This document shows, piece after piece, positions 53,926-62,954 of a stretch of DNA of 64,000 bases (its first letter is position 1; every line of letters starts with the position of its first letter). The DNA lies in NCBI RefSeq assembly GCF_026013565.1, contig NZ_JAPDOB010000002.1, positions 124,001 through 188,000 of the forward strand, written 5' to 3'. Under the pieces are notes generated by a model. It searched no databases, was not told where the DNA came from, and saw nothing but the letters and a program-made list of their open reading frames with translations. This DNA is from Sphingomonas arvum. GTDB lineage: Bacteria > Pseudomonadota > Alphaproteobacteria > Sphingomonadales > Sphingomonadaceae. Position numbers and translations under genes: made by a program.

Positions 53926-54432
53926 ATGGCGCTGCTGCTCACCCTGATCGCGGCTCAAGTGGTGGCTGCCGGACCGCCGGCGCCGCCCAGGCCCAAGGTG
54001 GCCGCCGCTCCTGCGCAGACCTGCATAACCGCTACGTTGACGGAGCCGGGCGTGATCGTGGTCTGCGCCGAGCGGCCGCAGGGCTATCGGCTCGATCCGG
54101 ACGTGACCAGGGCCAAGAAGGAAGCGCGCAACCATACGCTGCCCAAAGATCGCGAGCTGCTGCGCGACAGCGCGTGCAAGTCGGTCGGACCGGCCGGCTG
54201 CATGAACCAGCCGGCGATCAACGTCGTGGGCGCCGTCGGCACCGCGGTGGCGATGGTGCGGACCGCCATGTCGGGCGGCAATGTCGGCAAGATGTTCGTC
54301 AGTGACCCGCAGATGAGCGAATATGATTACTACCTTGCGGCCAAGCAGGAGCGGGAAGAGGCCGCGGAGCAAGCCGCCGACCAGGCCGCCGTCGCCGCCG
54401 CCGGGCACTCCGAGCCGAGCGCCGCCAAGTAG
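53926..54432 (+). CDS. Hypothetical exported protein
   Basis: The 168-aa protein starts with a secretion-type sequence (ALLLTLIAAQVVAAGPPAPP), has four Cys (QTCITATL, VVCAERP, SACKSV, GCMNQP) suggesting disulfides, and ends in an Ala/Glu-rich charged tail. Family not recognised, although similar proteins are common in sphingomonads. A short stem with T-tract overlaps its stop. Confidence 0.65.
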   Translation: MALLLTLIAAQVVAAGPPAPPRPKVAAAPAQTCITATLTEPGVIVVCAERPQGYRLDPDVTRAKKEARNHTLPKDRELLRDSACKSVGPAGCMNQPAINVVGAVGTAVAMVRTAMSGGNVGKMFVSDPQMSEYDYYLAAKQEREEAAEQAADQAAVAAAGHSEPSAAK

Positions 54433-54442
54433 GCGTTTTTTT
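54423..54442 (+). terminator. Weak-stem, strong T-tract terminator candidate
   Basis: CGCC (54423-54426), loop AAGTA, GGCG (54432-54435), then seven T's (54436-54442). It overlaps the stop codon of the 53926 gene. The stem is only 4 bp but the T-run is the longest in the window. Confidence 0.45.
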
Positions 54443-54475
54443 GCGATATTCGTTCGGGCTTGATAGACCGGCGCC

Positions 54476-55351
54476 ATGTCGAACGCAGTATTCATCCAGG
54501 CCAATCCGCGGCAAATGCTGGGCGCGAGGATCTCGGCCTACAGCTTCCGGCGCAACTCGGCCGCGCCCGATAGCTTCACCGTGCACATCATGGACGTGCG
54601 CGACCATCCAAAGCTGATGCTGCCGGGCCAGACAATCCTCCGCGGAGGCCACGTGCGGGCGTGGGACCCGGACGACCTGCAGAGCTTCACGCCGCTTCGC
54701 TTCTACCCCCCGCAGGCCATGGGTTTCGAGGGCCGCGCGGTGGTCACGGACCCGGATGTGTTCGCGGCCAGCGACGTTGCCGAGCTGTTTGCGCGGGAGC
54801 TGGATGGCAAGCCGGTCTGGGCGGTGCCTCGGCCGGGGCATAACGGCCGGGCCGATTATGTCGCAACCTCGGTCATGTTGCTCGACTGCGCACGGTTGAC
54901 CCACTGGCAGTTCGACCGCGACCTCGATGACCTGTTCGCGCATCGGATCGACTATGTCGAATGGATCGAGCTCCGGCGCGAGGACCCGGCCAACATCGGC
55001 CACCTCGAACCGGAATGGAACAGCTTCGACAAGCTGACTTCGGCGACCAGGCTGCTGCATACCACCAAGCGACGGACGCAGCCGTGGAAGACGGGGCTGC
55101 CGGTCGACTATACGCTGCGGGAGAAGGGCGGCCTCATGGACCTGTTGCGACCGTTCCGGGCGCGCCGGTACCAGCGGCACCCGGACAGCAATCAAGAGGC
55201 TCTGGTCTACTCGCTGTTGGCCGAGATGATCGACGCGGGCGAGGTGAGCCGGGCCGAGCTGGAGGCCGAGATGGCAGCCAACCACGTCCGGCACGATTCG
55301 CTGCAGATGGTGGACCGCTGGCGGGGGTGGGAGATGCAGGCCGCGGCCTGA
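54476..55351 (+). CDS. Glycosyltransferase-like (GT8-type) hypothetical protein
   Basis: The 291-aa protein looks like a GT-A fold retaining glycosyltransferase. It has an N-terminal VFIQANPRQMLGARISAYSF block, a DxD-like VVTDPDVFA, SVMLLDCARLTHW and a C-terminal HTTKRRTQPWKTG resembling the metal/phosphate-binding HxxGxxKPW of family 8. No family name is certain and no glycan cluster adjoins it. A cytoplasmic sugar transferase is inferred. Confidence 0.6.
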   Translation: MSNAVFIQANPRQMLGARISAYSFRRNSAAPDSFTVHIMDVRDHPKLMLPGQTILRGGHVRAWDPDDLQSFTPLRFYPPQAMGFEGRAVVTDPDVFAASDVAELFARELDGKPVWAVPRPGHNGRADYVATSVMLLDCARLTHWQFDRDLDDLFAHRIDYVEWIELRREDPANIGHLEPEWNSFDKLTSATRLLHTTKRRTQPWKTGLPVDYTLREKGGLMDLLRPFRARRYQRHPDSNQEALVYSLLAEMIDAGEVSRAELEAEMAANHVRHDSLQMVDRWRGWEMQAAA

Positions 55352-55438
55352 GCACCTGGGCCATTCTGGATGCAGTTTCGCCCAGACGTAAGACTTTGTT
55401 AACTACTCGGCGGCACCGTTCTCCCAAAGGAGACGCGC

Positions 55439-55990
55439 GTGGGCCTGGTTGCATATATCGATGATAGCCTCGCTTCCGAGAAGCGGCGGGCACCCCGGCG
55501 CACCCTTCGCCTCGAAGTCGGTGTTGCTACCGGCGCGCCGGAGCAGGCGCGAATGATGATTCACGACCTGTCCCCGACGGGCCTGCTGGTCGAGGCCGAG
55601 GATGGGCCTACGGTTGGTGAGAAGCTGCAGATCGAACTGCCTGGCTCGGGAAGCTTCCCGGCCAAGGTGATGTGGAGCAGCGGGCGGTTCGTCGGCTGCA
55701 AGTTCGAGCAAGTCTTGCCGCAGGCTGCGATCAGCGCTGCGCTGCTCAAGAGCGTGCGGGCGCCGGAGCGGACGGCCCCCGCCGGCAACCTGACCCCCGT
55801 GCAGGAACTTCAGGCGCGGGTCCAGCGGCTCGTGGAGGGGGGCGAGGCTGTCACCGAGGGTTCGGCCGCGCAGGTAGCCGCCAACGATGATCGGCTGCCG
55901 TTCCATGTGCGCGGGCGCATCATGCTGGGCCTTAGCCTGGCTTCGGCTGGCGTGTGGGGCGCGCTGCTCTGGGCGATCGGAGTGATCTGA
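55439..55990 (+). CDS. PilZ domain protein with C-terminal membrane helix
   Basis: The 183-aa protein has a PilZ domain (about residues 15-100) with the c-di-GMP-binding motifs RRAPRR and DLSPTGL in order. A Gln/Glu-rich linker and a C-terminal hydrophobic segment follow (about 163-183, LGLSLASAGVWGALLWAIG). PilZ domains are usually soluble or fused to effectors, so the C-tail anchor is unusual. GTG start at 55439 with AAAGGAGA upstream. Confidence 0.88.
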   Translation: MGLVAYIDDSLASEKRRAPRRTLRLEVGVATGAPEQARMMIHDLSPTGLLVEAEDGPTVGEKLQIELPGSGSFPAKVMWSSGRFVGCKFEQVLPQAAISAALLKSVRAPERTAPAGNLTPVQELQARVQRLVEGGEAVTEGSAAQVAANDDRLPFHVRGRIMLGLSLASAGVWGALLWAIGVI

Positions 55991-56031
55991 GGGTCACCCG
56001 AGCCTTCTCGTAAATGGTTGAGGTAGGAGTG

Positions 56032-56155
56032 CGCCACGCGGGGAGAATCCGCGTGGCGTCGGTCGGGATCGGCTGGCGCCGACCCGCCGGCCGGGTCGAC
56101 GCAATCTCTTGCAAGCACGGCGGCGCTTCGCACCGGCGTGCTTGCAAGAGATTGC
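56032..56155. repeat. Three consecutive hairpins in one spacer
   Basis: Hairpin 1: CGCCACGCGG (56032-56041) with CCGCGTGGCG (56049-56058), loop GGAGAAT. Hairpin 2: CGACCCG (56080-56086) with CGGGTCG (56092-56098). Hairpin 3: a 19-bp perfect stem (56101-56119 with 56137-56155) whose outer end lies on the stop codon of the next gene. No T-tract. Most of the 164-bp spacer between convergent genes is folded. Confidence 0.75.
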
Positions 56156-57840
56156 TACCGACCGTGCCCCCGCCACCTTTTGATCGTCCGCCCGATGATC
56201 TCCTCCTCGCCGCCGACCTCGCGCCACAGGGAGGCGAAGCTCGGGTCGGCCGAGGCCGGGCGTTTCTCGGGCTCGAGGTCGTCGAAGCGGACGCGGATGG
56301 GAATGGCGACGCCTTCGCCGCACACGATGCATTCTCGGTTCCGGAGGGCCGGAATCGAGTCGAGGAAGCCTCGGGCGCCCTCCGGCATGGCGGCGCGGAC
56401 GCAGGCTTGGTCGCGGTCGTTGTTGAGTCGCATGGAGATGATGGTGCCGCACTGCGACAGCACGCCTTCTGCGAGGTCGGACGGACGCTGCGTGATCAGG
56501 CCCAAGGAGACGCCGTACTTACGGCCTTCCTTGGCGATCCGCTCCAGGATCTTGCGGACCGCCTGACCTTTGGCGCTTTCGTCCTTGGGGACGTAGCGGT
56601 GCGCTTCCTCACAGACCAGCAGGATCGGGCGCTGCGCCTCGGTACGTGACCAGATGGCATAGTCGAACACCATTCGGGCGAGCACCGATACCACCACGCT
56701 GGTGATGTCGGACGGTACGCCCGACACGTCGACGATCGAGATCGGGCGACCGTTGGCGGGCAGCCGGAACAGCTTGGCAAGAAAGCTGCCCATCGTGTCG
56801 CTGACCAGCATGCCGGAAAACATGAAGGTGTAGCGCGGGTCGGCGCGCAGCTCGTCCAACTTGTTCTTCAGGCGCTGGTAGGGGGTGGTGTCGCCGGCGC
56901 GGTCGAGCTTGCCCATCTCGTTCACGATGACCTGGTTGAAGTCGGTCAGCAGGTAGGGAATCGGCGAATCCACCGTCACCTTGCCGTATTGCTCGGCCGC
57001 CTTGGTCTTCATCCGCGCGGCCAACAGGCACTTGGCGAGAATGTCAGCGTCGCGCTGCCGCTCCGCGCCGTCCGTGGTAAGCAGGACCTCGCAGTGCTCC
57101 TCGAAGTTCATCAGCCAGTAGGGCAGTGCCAGGTTGTCGACGTTGAACAGCTCGCCGCAACCCTTGAACGCGGCGCTATATTCGCCGTGCGGGTCGATCA
57201 TCACGATGTGCCCCTCCGGCGAGTAGCTCGAGATGCGATGAAGGATCAGGGCAACGGAGGTCGACTTGCCGGTGCCGGTCGAGCCGAGGACCGCGAAGTG
57301 CTTGGACAGCATCGGATCAATGTACAGCGCGCCGCGGATATCGTCGGTCGGGTAGACCGTGCCGATCTCGACGTTGGCGCTGCCGCTGGCGGCGAAGATG
57401 GTCCTGAGGTCGTCGGTGGTGACCGGCATCACCGTGCAGCCGGGGATGGGATAACGGGTGACGCCGCGGCGGAAGTTGCTCATCCTTCCGGTGCTGTCGC
57501 TGCTGCCCTCGCCGAGGAAGTCGATCATGGCGGTGATGGAGCCATCGTCGTCGCGCTTCATGGTGCGCACGTTGGCGATTAGCCAGGCACCGGGCAGAGC
57601 CATTTTGACCTGGCTGCCGACCTGTCCGGACATGGCGACGGACGGATCGGCGTGGTCCTGCAGCGCCATCAGGCGCTCGGTGTTCATGCGGATGCGCGAG
57701 CCCGAGCCGGCTATCTCCAGCACCTGGCCGATCGGCTCGACCTGCTGAGAGGGTGCGGGGACGTGACCGCCGGTGGTTTCCTCGTCGTTGTAGCTCTTCA
57801 GCTCGTCGAGGAAGCTCTTCAGGCTCACTTCGTCGGTCAT
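56155..57840 (-). CDS. HerA-like/DUF87 ATP-binding protein
   Basis: The 561-aa protein has an N-terminal HAS-barrel-like region and a RecA/FtsK-type ATPase core: Walker A VLGSTGTGKSTSVALI (around residue 187), Walker B PILLVCEEAHRYVP and arginine-containing block SLGLITQRPSDLAEGVLSQC. HerA is a hexameric DNA translocase that partners NurA; no nuclease adjoins it, so its task here is unknown. ATG at 57840 preferred; GTG at 57849 possible. Second HerA-like ATPase in this window. Confidence 0.85.
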   Translation of the reverse strand: MTDEVSLKSFLDELKSYNDEETTGGHVPAPSQQVEPIGQVLEIAGSGSRIRMNTERLMALQDHADPSVAMSGQVGSQVKMALPGAWLIANVRTMKRDDDGSITAMIDFLGEGSSDSTGRMSNFRRGVTRYPIPGCTVMPVTTDDLRTIFAASGSANVEIGTVYPTDDIRGALYIDPMLSKHFAVLGSTGTGKSTSVALILHRISSYSPEGHIVMIDPHGEYSAAFKGCGELFNVDNLALPYWLMNFEEHCEVLLTTDGAERQRDADILAKCLLAARMKTKAAEQYGKVTVDSPIPYLLTDFNQVIVNEMGKLDRAGDTTPYQRLKNKLDELRADPRYTFMFSGMLVSDTMGSFLAKLFRLPANGRPISIVDVSGVPSDITSVVVSVLARMVFDYAIWSRTEAQRPILLVCEEAHRYVPKDESAKGQAVRKILERIAKEGRKYGVSLGLITQRPSDLAEGVLSQCGTIISMRLNNDRDQACVRAAMPEGARGFLDSIPALRNRECIVCGEGVAIPIRVRFDDLEPEKRPASADPSFASLWREVGGEEEIIGRTIKRWRGHGR

Positions 57841-57905
57841 GGTGTGCACGCGCTCCGAAAACAGGTCCAGGAGACGCGGTTAACGGGGCGGCAGTTAAGA
57901 TTCCG

Positions 57906-58670
57906 TCACGCGCCGCGGCGGCGGAACAACTCGGCGGCCGCCCAGCCGAGCAGCAGGGGCAGGAGGATCGCCGCCAAACCGTAGAGGAAGGACTGGCGCT
58001 GCGCCGTCTGGGCGACGAACCGCTCGAACCCGGACTTGCCGACCTCGATGTCCTTGGTGGCCGCGGCGATGACCTTTCCCCGGTCGATCAGAAAAGTTTC
58101 CGCCGTATAGGTGCCGACCGGCACCTGGCTTGGGATGAAGATGCGCGCCCGGTAGAGGACCCCGCCGCTGATCTCTACGCCGTTCGGGTTCTCGGCGTAG
58201 AGGCCCTGGCGGTGGCGCAGCTCGAGCAGGCCTGCCTCGAAGCGGCGTTCCTTGTCCGGCTGGGCGCCGCCCCCGGGCGACAACTGCAGGTTCTGGAGGC
58301 CGAGTTCGTAGATGGCGGCGGTGCGCTCGTCGACGAGGTCGGCGATCGGCTTGGACGAGGCCACGGCGTAAAAGCCAGGTGCGGAGCGAAACCGGCTGCT
58401 TTCCGCATTGGTCCAGATGCCGGCGATCTTCTGCTTTTCGCGGACCAGGATCGGCTGGACCGGGCCTTTCAGGACCACGGCGATGTCGGCCTGGCGCTTG
58501 GGCACGCGCCCGCCGGGGTAGAGGATGGCACCGAACAGCAGCAGCTGGGCGCCGGTGAAGCTGTACTGGATATCGACCCGGCGGGCGGAGATGTCGGGCA
58601 CCAGCTGCGGCGCGGACTGCGCCATCAGCAGCGGGGCAAGGAGCAGCATGGCGAGGCGGCGCGCCGTCAT
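57906..58670 (-). CDS. TIGR02186 family transmembrane protein
   Basis: The 254-aa protein has a signal sequence (MTARRLAMLLLAPLLMAQSA), a periplasmic domain (PDISARRVDIQYSFTGAQLL, AIYELGLQNLQLSP) and one C-terminal helix (about 228-248) with a basic end RRRGA. TIGR02186 proteins commonly accompany TauE/SafE sulfite exporters, as here with a 4-bp gap. A role in sulfonate/sulfite handling is inferred from the pair. Confidence 0.85.
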   Translation of the reverse strand: MTARRLAMLLLAPLLMAQSAPQLVPDISARRVDIQYSFTGAQLLLFGAILYPGGRVPKRQADIAVVLKGPVQPILVREKQKIAGIWTNAESSRFRSAPGFYAVASSKPIADLVDERTAAIYELGLQNLQLSPGGGAQPDKERRFEAGLLELRHRQGLYAENPNGVEISGGVLYRARIFIPSQVPVGTYTAETFLIDRGKVIAAATKDIEVGKSGFERFVAQTAQRQSFLYGLAAILLPLLLGWAAAELFRRRGA

Positions 58671-58674
58671 GGCG

Positions 58675-59586
58675 TCACAGATACTCGATCGAGAAGATCT
58701 CGTCCGGGCGGTAGGTGAGGCCCAGCGCCATGCGCAGCGCGACAAGGAGGATGATGATCGCCAGCGTCAGGCGCAGCAGGTCCGGCTTCAGCCGGGTGGT
58801 CATCATTGCGCCGTACTGGGCCCCGATCACGCCGCCGACCAGCAGTAGCGCCGCCAGGACGATGTCAACCGACTGGGTGGTCAGCGCGTGGATCATGGTC
58901 GTGGCGGCGCTGACCGCCAGGATCATCACCAGGCTGGTCCCGACCACCACGCGGGCGGCCATGCCAAGGATGTAGATCATGGCCGGCACCAGGATGAAGC
59001 CGCCGCCGACGCCGAGCAGGACGGTGAGGATGCCGGCGCCGAAGCCGAGCAGCGCTGGCGCGATCGGCGACAGGTAGAGTCCGGACGCATAGAAGCGCCA
59101 GCGGCCGGGAAGGGCGGCGACCCACTTGTTGTGGCGCGGGCGAGCGACTGCCTGCTCGGGCGTCTTGAGCCAGCCGAGTGCCTTCAGCGCGTCGCGCAGC
59201 ATCAGCACGCCGATGGAGCCCAGCAGCAGCACGTAGAGGATGCCGATCACCGTATCGATCTGGCCCGTGGACTGGAGCAGGCGGAAGATGCCGGCACCCG
59301 CCAGGCTGCCGACCAGGCCCCCGGCGATCATCACCAGTCCCATCCGCAGGTCGACGCCGCCGCGCCGCATGTGGGCGAGTACGCCGGACACGCTGGCGCC
59401 GGTGATCTGGGTGGTGGCGGAAGCGACCGCCACGCTGGGCGGGATGCCGTAGAAGATCAGGAGCGGGGTGGTCAGGAAGCCCCCGCCGACCCCGAACAAG
59501 CCGGACAGCACGCCCACCAGCCCGCCCAGCACCACGATCAGCAGCGCGTTGACCGACATGCCGGCGATCGGGAGATAGATGTCCAT
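58675..59586 (-). CDS. TauE/SafE family sulfite exporter
   Basis: The 303-aa protein has eight or so hydrophobic segments in two repeats, each with a Gly-rich motif (GVLSGLFGVGGGFLTTPLLI and GILTVLLGVGGGFILVPAMI), the hallmark of TauE/SafE anion exporters. It probably exports sulfite, sulfoacetate or another organosulfur anion. It precedes the TIGR02186 gene in one operon. Start is ATG before DIYLPIAGM. Confidence 0.92.
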   Translation of the reverse strand: MDIYLPIAGMSVNALLIVVLGGLVGVLSGLFGVGGGFLTTPLLIFYGIPPSVAVASATTQITGASVSGVLAHMRRGGVDLRMGLVMIAGGLVGSLAGAGIFRLLQSTGQIDTVIGILYVLLLGSIGVLMLRDALKALGWLKTPEQAVARPRHNKWVAALPGRWRFYASGLYLSPIAPALLGFGAGILTVLLGVGGGFILVPAMIYILGMAARVVVGTSLVMILAVSAATTMIHALTTQSVDIVLAALLLVGGVIGAQYGAMMTTRLKPDLLRLTLAIIILLVALRMALGLTYRPDEIFSIEYL

Positions 59587-59705
59587 GGCGCAGCGGACGC
59601 TAGCGGCAAAGCGCGGCGGTGCTAACCCCTTCTCGGACCGGTTGGCCAACGGTGGGATCGTTCGCGGGACGCTGAGGTTCTCCCCCCCGACAAAGGAGAG
59701 CGGCG

Positions 59706-60656
59706 ATGAAGTACCGGCGGCTGGGCGACAGCGATCTGGAAGTATCGGAGATCAGCCTTGGGTCGTGGCTGACCTACGGCGTCGGCGTGGAGGCCGACAA
59801 GGCGCGGGCGTGCCTGGACACGGCGTTTGAGCAGGGCATCAACTTCATCGATACCGCCAACGTCTACGGGCGGGGCGCCGCGGAAAGCTTCCTTGGCGAG
59901 GCGCTGAAAGGGCGACCGCGCGACAGCTATGTGCTGGCGACCAAGCTCTATTTCCCGATGAGCGACACGGACCGCGGCCTGAGCCGGGTCCAGGTCGAAA
60001 AGCAGCTGGACGACAGCCTGGTGCGCCTGCGGACGGACGTGATCGATCTGTACCAGTGCCACCGCTACGACTGGGACACGTCGCTCCACGAGACCATGGA
60101 AGCGCTTTCCCGCGCGGTGGAGAGCGGCAAGGTGCGATACATCGGCTTTTCCGAGTGGCCGGCGGATCGGATCCAGGCGGCGCTGGACCTGGGCGACGTG
60201 GAAAAGTTCGTGTCGAGCCAGCCCCAGTACAGCCTGCTGTGGCGCGAACCGGAGGCGGAAGTGTTCCCGCTGAGTTTCGCCAACGGCATCGGCCAGATCG
60301 TCTGGTCGCCGCTTGGCCAGGGGGTGCTGACCGGCAAGTACGACCCGAACAGTCCGCCACCGGCCGGCAGCCGCGCGACCAGCGACGAGATGGGCGGCTG
60401 GATGGACCGGCTGATGCAAAAGCCCGTGCTGGAAGCGGTGCAGCGGTTGAAGCCGGTCGCGGCCGAGGCCGGGCTGAGCCTGACGCAGTTCGCGCTGGCC
60501 TGGGTGCTGCGCCGGCCGGAAGTATCCAGCGCCATCATCGGCGCGTCACGGCCGGAGCAGGTGGTCGAGAATTGCGGTGCCAGCGGTGCGCAGGTCGACC
60601 CGACGCTGTTCGCGCGGGCCGAGGAGATCATCGGCGAGGTGCTGGCGCCGGCGTAG
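59706..60656 (+). CDS. Aldo/keto reductase (potassium-channel beta-subunit-like)
   Basis: The 316-aa TIM-barrel enzyme has the AKR catalytic tetrad: Asp and Tyr in FIDTANVYG, Lys in ATKLYF and His in YQCHRYD. The C-terminal NADPH-binding block SSAIIGASRPEQVVEN closes it. GFSEWPADRIQAAL and SPLGQGVLTGKY match the AKR6/YghZ group. Natural substrate unknown; methylglyoxal or other aldehydes are possible. AAAGGAGAG precedes the ATG. Confidence 0.93.
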   Translation: MKYRRLGDSDLEVSEISLGSWLTYGVGVEADKARACLDTAFEQGINFIDTANVYGRGAAESFLGEALKGRPRDSYVLATKLYFPMSDTDRGLSRVQVEKQLDDSLVRLRTDVIDLYQCHRYDWDTSLHETMEALSRAVESGKVRYIGFSEWPADRIQAALDLGDVEKFVSSQPQYSLLWREPEAEVFPLSFANGIGQIVWSPLGQGVLTGKYDPNSPPPAGSRATSDEMGGWMDRLMQKPVLEAVQRLKPVAAEAGLSLTQFALAWVLRRPEVSSAIIGASRPEQVVENCGASGAQVDPTLFARAEEIIGEVLAPA

Positions 60657-60684
60657 CGGATGCTGGCGGCGGCGTGGGGTAGTG

Positions 60685-61812
60685 TTAGCGGACTTCGAAA
60701 GAGCCTGGGGGACCGCCGGATGCTGGGTGGACCGTAACCCGGTCCGGCTTCGTGGGTCCCTGCGGCAGCCGCATGGTCTCGAACTTCACGCAGGCAGTGT
60801 TGAGCGCGAACGCTTGATCAGGGCTTAGCGAGCGCTGGTAACGGTGCGTTGGATCGAAGCTGGCGGCGAACAGCTTGGCACGGCCCCCGCTGGCCGGATG
60901 GCTCTTCAGCCACTCGACGGAATAGCTGCGGTCCTCGCCGGTCTCCTTGGCCAGCCGCGCGAACAGCCGGGCGGTCGGGCGGGGATCGACGTTAGCTCGG
61001 CGCAGCGCCGCAATGGCGTCGGCGTCGGCCTGGGCTTCGTTGGCGCGGGTGTAGCTGAGCGACGCAACCTGCTGCGCGTTCGCGCCGATGCCACCGGCGA
61101 ACAGCCGGATCAGCGCGCCGATGCCGAATTCTCGCAGGAGAGCTTCAGTCACGTGGCGGCGGCGGACGTGGGCGATCTCGTGCGCGAGCACGCCGGTCAG
61201 TTCATCCGAGTTCTGCGCACGGGCGATCATCTGCTTGAACACGATGATGTGGTTGCCCGGGATGGCCGCGGCGTTGAAGATGTTCACGTCGAAGGCGGCG
61301 AACCGGATGCGGTCGGGACCGCGGGTGACGCCAGGTTCGATCCGCTCCGCCAGGGTCTCGAGCGCACGTTGGCCAGAAGGGCTGCGGCAGCGGTTGTCGC
61401 CGAAGTCGCCGACGATGCTGTCGCCAAGGTTGCGCTCCCACCCGACGGGCACGTGCGGGGCGAGCCAGTGCGGCGCGGTGTAGCCGACCGCAACCACGGC
61501 AGCGGCGACCACGGCGCAGGCGGCTGCGGCCTTGCCGAGACCGAAGCGATCGATCCAGCCACCATAGCGACCGGGCCGGGGCAGCCGCGCAGCGAGGTCG
61601 GGATCGAGCGGCTCGTCCAGCAGTAGGCGCCAGCCGGAAACGTCCGAACGGCCGAGCCGCACCCGGCCGCCTTCGTCCGTCCGGACCAGCGTGTCGAGCG
61701 GCGCTACCAGCCGGTGCGCTGTTTCGGTGGTAAGCTCCAGTTCGTTGCCGGCCGTGCTGACCGTCACGGCATGCGGAAAGGCGGTGGTGCCGTCGTACAG
61801 TGTTCCGCGCAT
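60685..61812 (-). CDS. M48 family metallopeptidase
   Basis: The 375-aa protein has a soluble N-terminal part, one membrane helix (about residues 97-117, AAAACAVVAAAVVAVGYTAP) and an M48 domain. The zinc motif is H211-EIAH215 (GVLAHEIAHVRRRH), and the third-ligand Glu lies in RANEAQADADAIAAL. HtpX/BepA-type enzymes clear damaged membrane or envelope proteins. It begins 7 bp after the YjgN-like stop, so the two form an operon. Confidence 0.93.
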   Translation of the reverse strand: MRGTLYDGTTAFPHAVTVSTAGNELELTTETAHRLVAPLDTLVRTDEGGRVRLGRSDVSGWRLLLDEPLDPDLAARLPRPGRYGGWIDRFGLGKAAAACAVVAAAVVAVGYTAPHWLAPHVPVGWERNLGDSIVGDFGDNRCRSPSGQRALETLAERIEPGVTRGPDRIRFAAFDVNIFNAAAIPGNHIIVFKQMIARAQNSDELTGVLAHEIAHVRRRHVTEALLREFGIGALIRLFAGGIGANAQQVASLSYTRANEAQADADAIAALRRANVDPRPTARLFARLAKETGEDRSYSVEWLKSHPASGGRAKLFAASFDPTHRYQRSLSPDQAFALNTACVKFETMRLPQGPTKPDRVTVHPASGGPPGSFEVR

Positions 61813-61819
61813 GGCCGGC

Positions 61820-62899
61820 TCAGATCGCGCCGAGATCGAAGGCATCCGCGAAGCCTTCGCTCTCGCGCGGGGCGCGGGTAGTCGACTGGGTCAGCTCGGC
61901 TAGGTCGATATGGCCATAGAGGTGCGCGTGGCGGACAATGAAGGACCAGTTGCGGTAGCCCCAGAAGGAGATGCCGAAGCCCAGCGTGACCATCGCCCAC
62001 GCTATGTTGCCGAGGAACAGCTTAAGCCAGTCCCAAGTGGTGGCGTCAAAGCCGAATTGGAGCTCGCCGAGGCTCGTGGCGGCGGCGGCGTGGCGGTAGT
62101 ACTTGGCATACCAATGAAGGGTGGCAAGCGGGATGGCGAGGTAGACCAAGGCGAACAAGCCGACGAAGATCACGCCCAAGGTGGCGCCGTTGACGCTGGA
62201 GCGGAGCGAAAACCCGACGATCGCCGCAAGAATGCCGCCGACGATCAGCATCGCGAACGGGGCGATATACAGCAGCGCCCAGCGGCGCTTCAGGCCCTCG
62301 GTGGTAAGGTCGGCGCGGAACGGCAGCGGGCCGAAGCTCATCTTGTTCCAGCGCAGGTTCCATAAGCTCGTCTGCGCCCAAGGGAACATGATGAACAGGG
62401 TGGCGAAGGCGGCCAGGCTACGACCGAGGTACTCGGCGGCATAGCTCCAGCCGCTGTCGTCACTCCCGCCGCGGATGCCGTGCCACCAGGTCCGGCTCAG
62501 CCGGTAGCGCAGGGCGCGGAAGCGGGCGAAGCCGATCAGCACGAAGATGCCGAGGTAGACGAGGGTGGCGAGGCCCGCCGCGGCGCCTTCCTTGCCGCGT
62601 GCGACCAGGGCCGGGAACACGAGCTGGATGAACAGGAAGAAGGGCAGCATGACGGCCATGACCATCAGGAAGCCGAAGAACATCTCCTTGCCGGTGCCGG
62701 TCCATTCCAGCGTGTCATCGATGACGTGCGTGCGCGACCACAGGTAGCGCCGCTCGCGGGCCGAGGCCCAGAAGCGATAGACGCCGAGGGTGACGACGAC
62801 CAGCAGGACGTTGGTGGCGGCGATCGGCAGATATTCCCGCCAGTTGCCGGTGAACCGGATGGCGCGGCCGCCGAGGCCGTCGTGACGCACACTATCCAT
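61820..62899 (-). CDS. YjgN family (DUF898) membrane protein
   Basis: The 359-aa protein has about six to eight hydrophobic segments and the DUF898 hallmarks: FTGNWREYLPIAATNVLLVV, VYRFWASARERRYLWSRTHV and DDTLEWTGTGKEMFFGFLM, repeated later in a variant form (GYRNWSFIVRHAHLYGHIDL). Function unknown; inner membrane. GGGGAGAG precedes the ATG. It is upstream of the M48 peptidase in one operon, suggesting the two work on the envelope together. Confidence 0.9.
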   Translation of the reverse strand: MDSVRHDGLGGRAIRFTGNWREYLPIAATNVLLVVVTLGVYRFWASARERRYLWSRTHVIDDTLEWTGTGKEMFFGFLMVMAVMLPFFLFIQLVFPALVARGKEGAAAGLATLVYLGIFVLIGFARFRALRYRLSRTWWHGIRGGSDDSGWSYAAEYLGRSLAAFATLFIMFPWAQTSLWNLRWNKMSFGPLPFRADLTTEGLKRRWALLYIAPFAMLIVGGILAAIVGFSLRSSVNGATLGVIFVGLFALVYLAIPLATLHWYAKYYRHAAAATSLGELQFGFDATTWDWLKLFLGNIAWAMVTLGFGISFWGYRNWSFIVRHAHLYGHIDLAELTQSTTRAPRESEGFADAFDLGAI

Positions 62900-62940
62900 T
62901 CACTCTCCCCGGTAGCGGCGAAGAGTGAAGCGGGACTAAA

Positions 62941-62953
62941 CGCTTGGCAAGCG
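62941..62953 (-). terminator. Short terminator candidate after the partial surface-protein gene
   Basis: On the minus strand CGCTT-GCC-AAGCG is followed by TTTAG, starting 1 bp after the TAG of the preceding gene. Five-bp stem; weak but well placed. Confidence 0.35.
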
Positions 62954-62954
62954 G

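Noticed and set aside
57880-57898. TTAA pair upstream of the HerA-like gene as a CtrA box
   Set aside because: The spacer is 11 bases and orientation is arbitrary.
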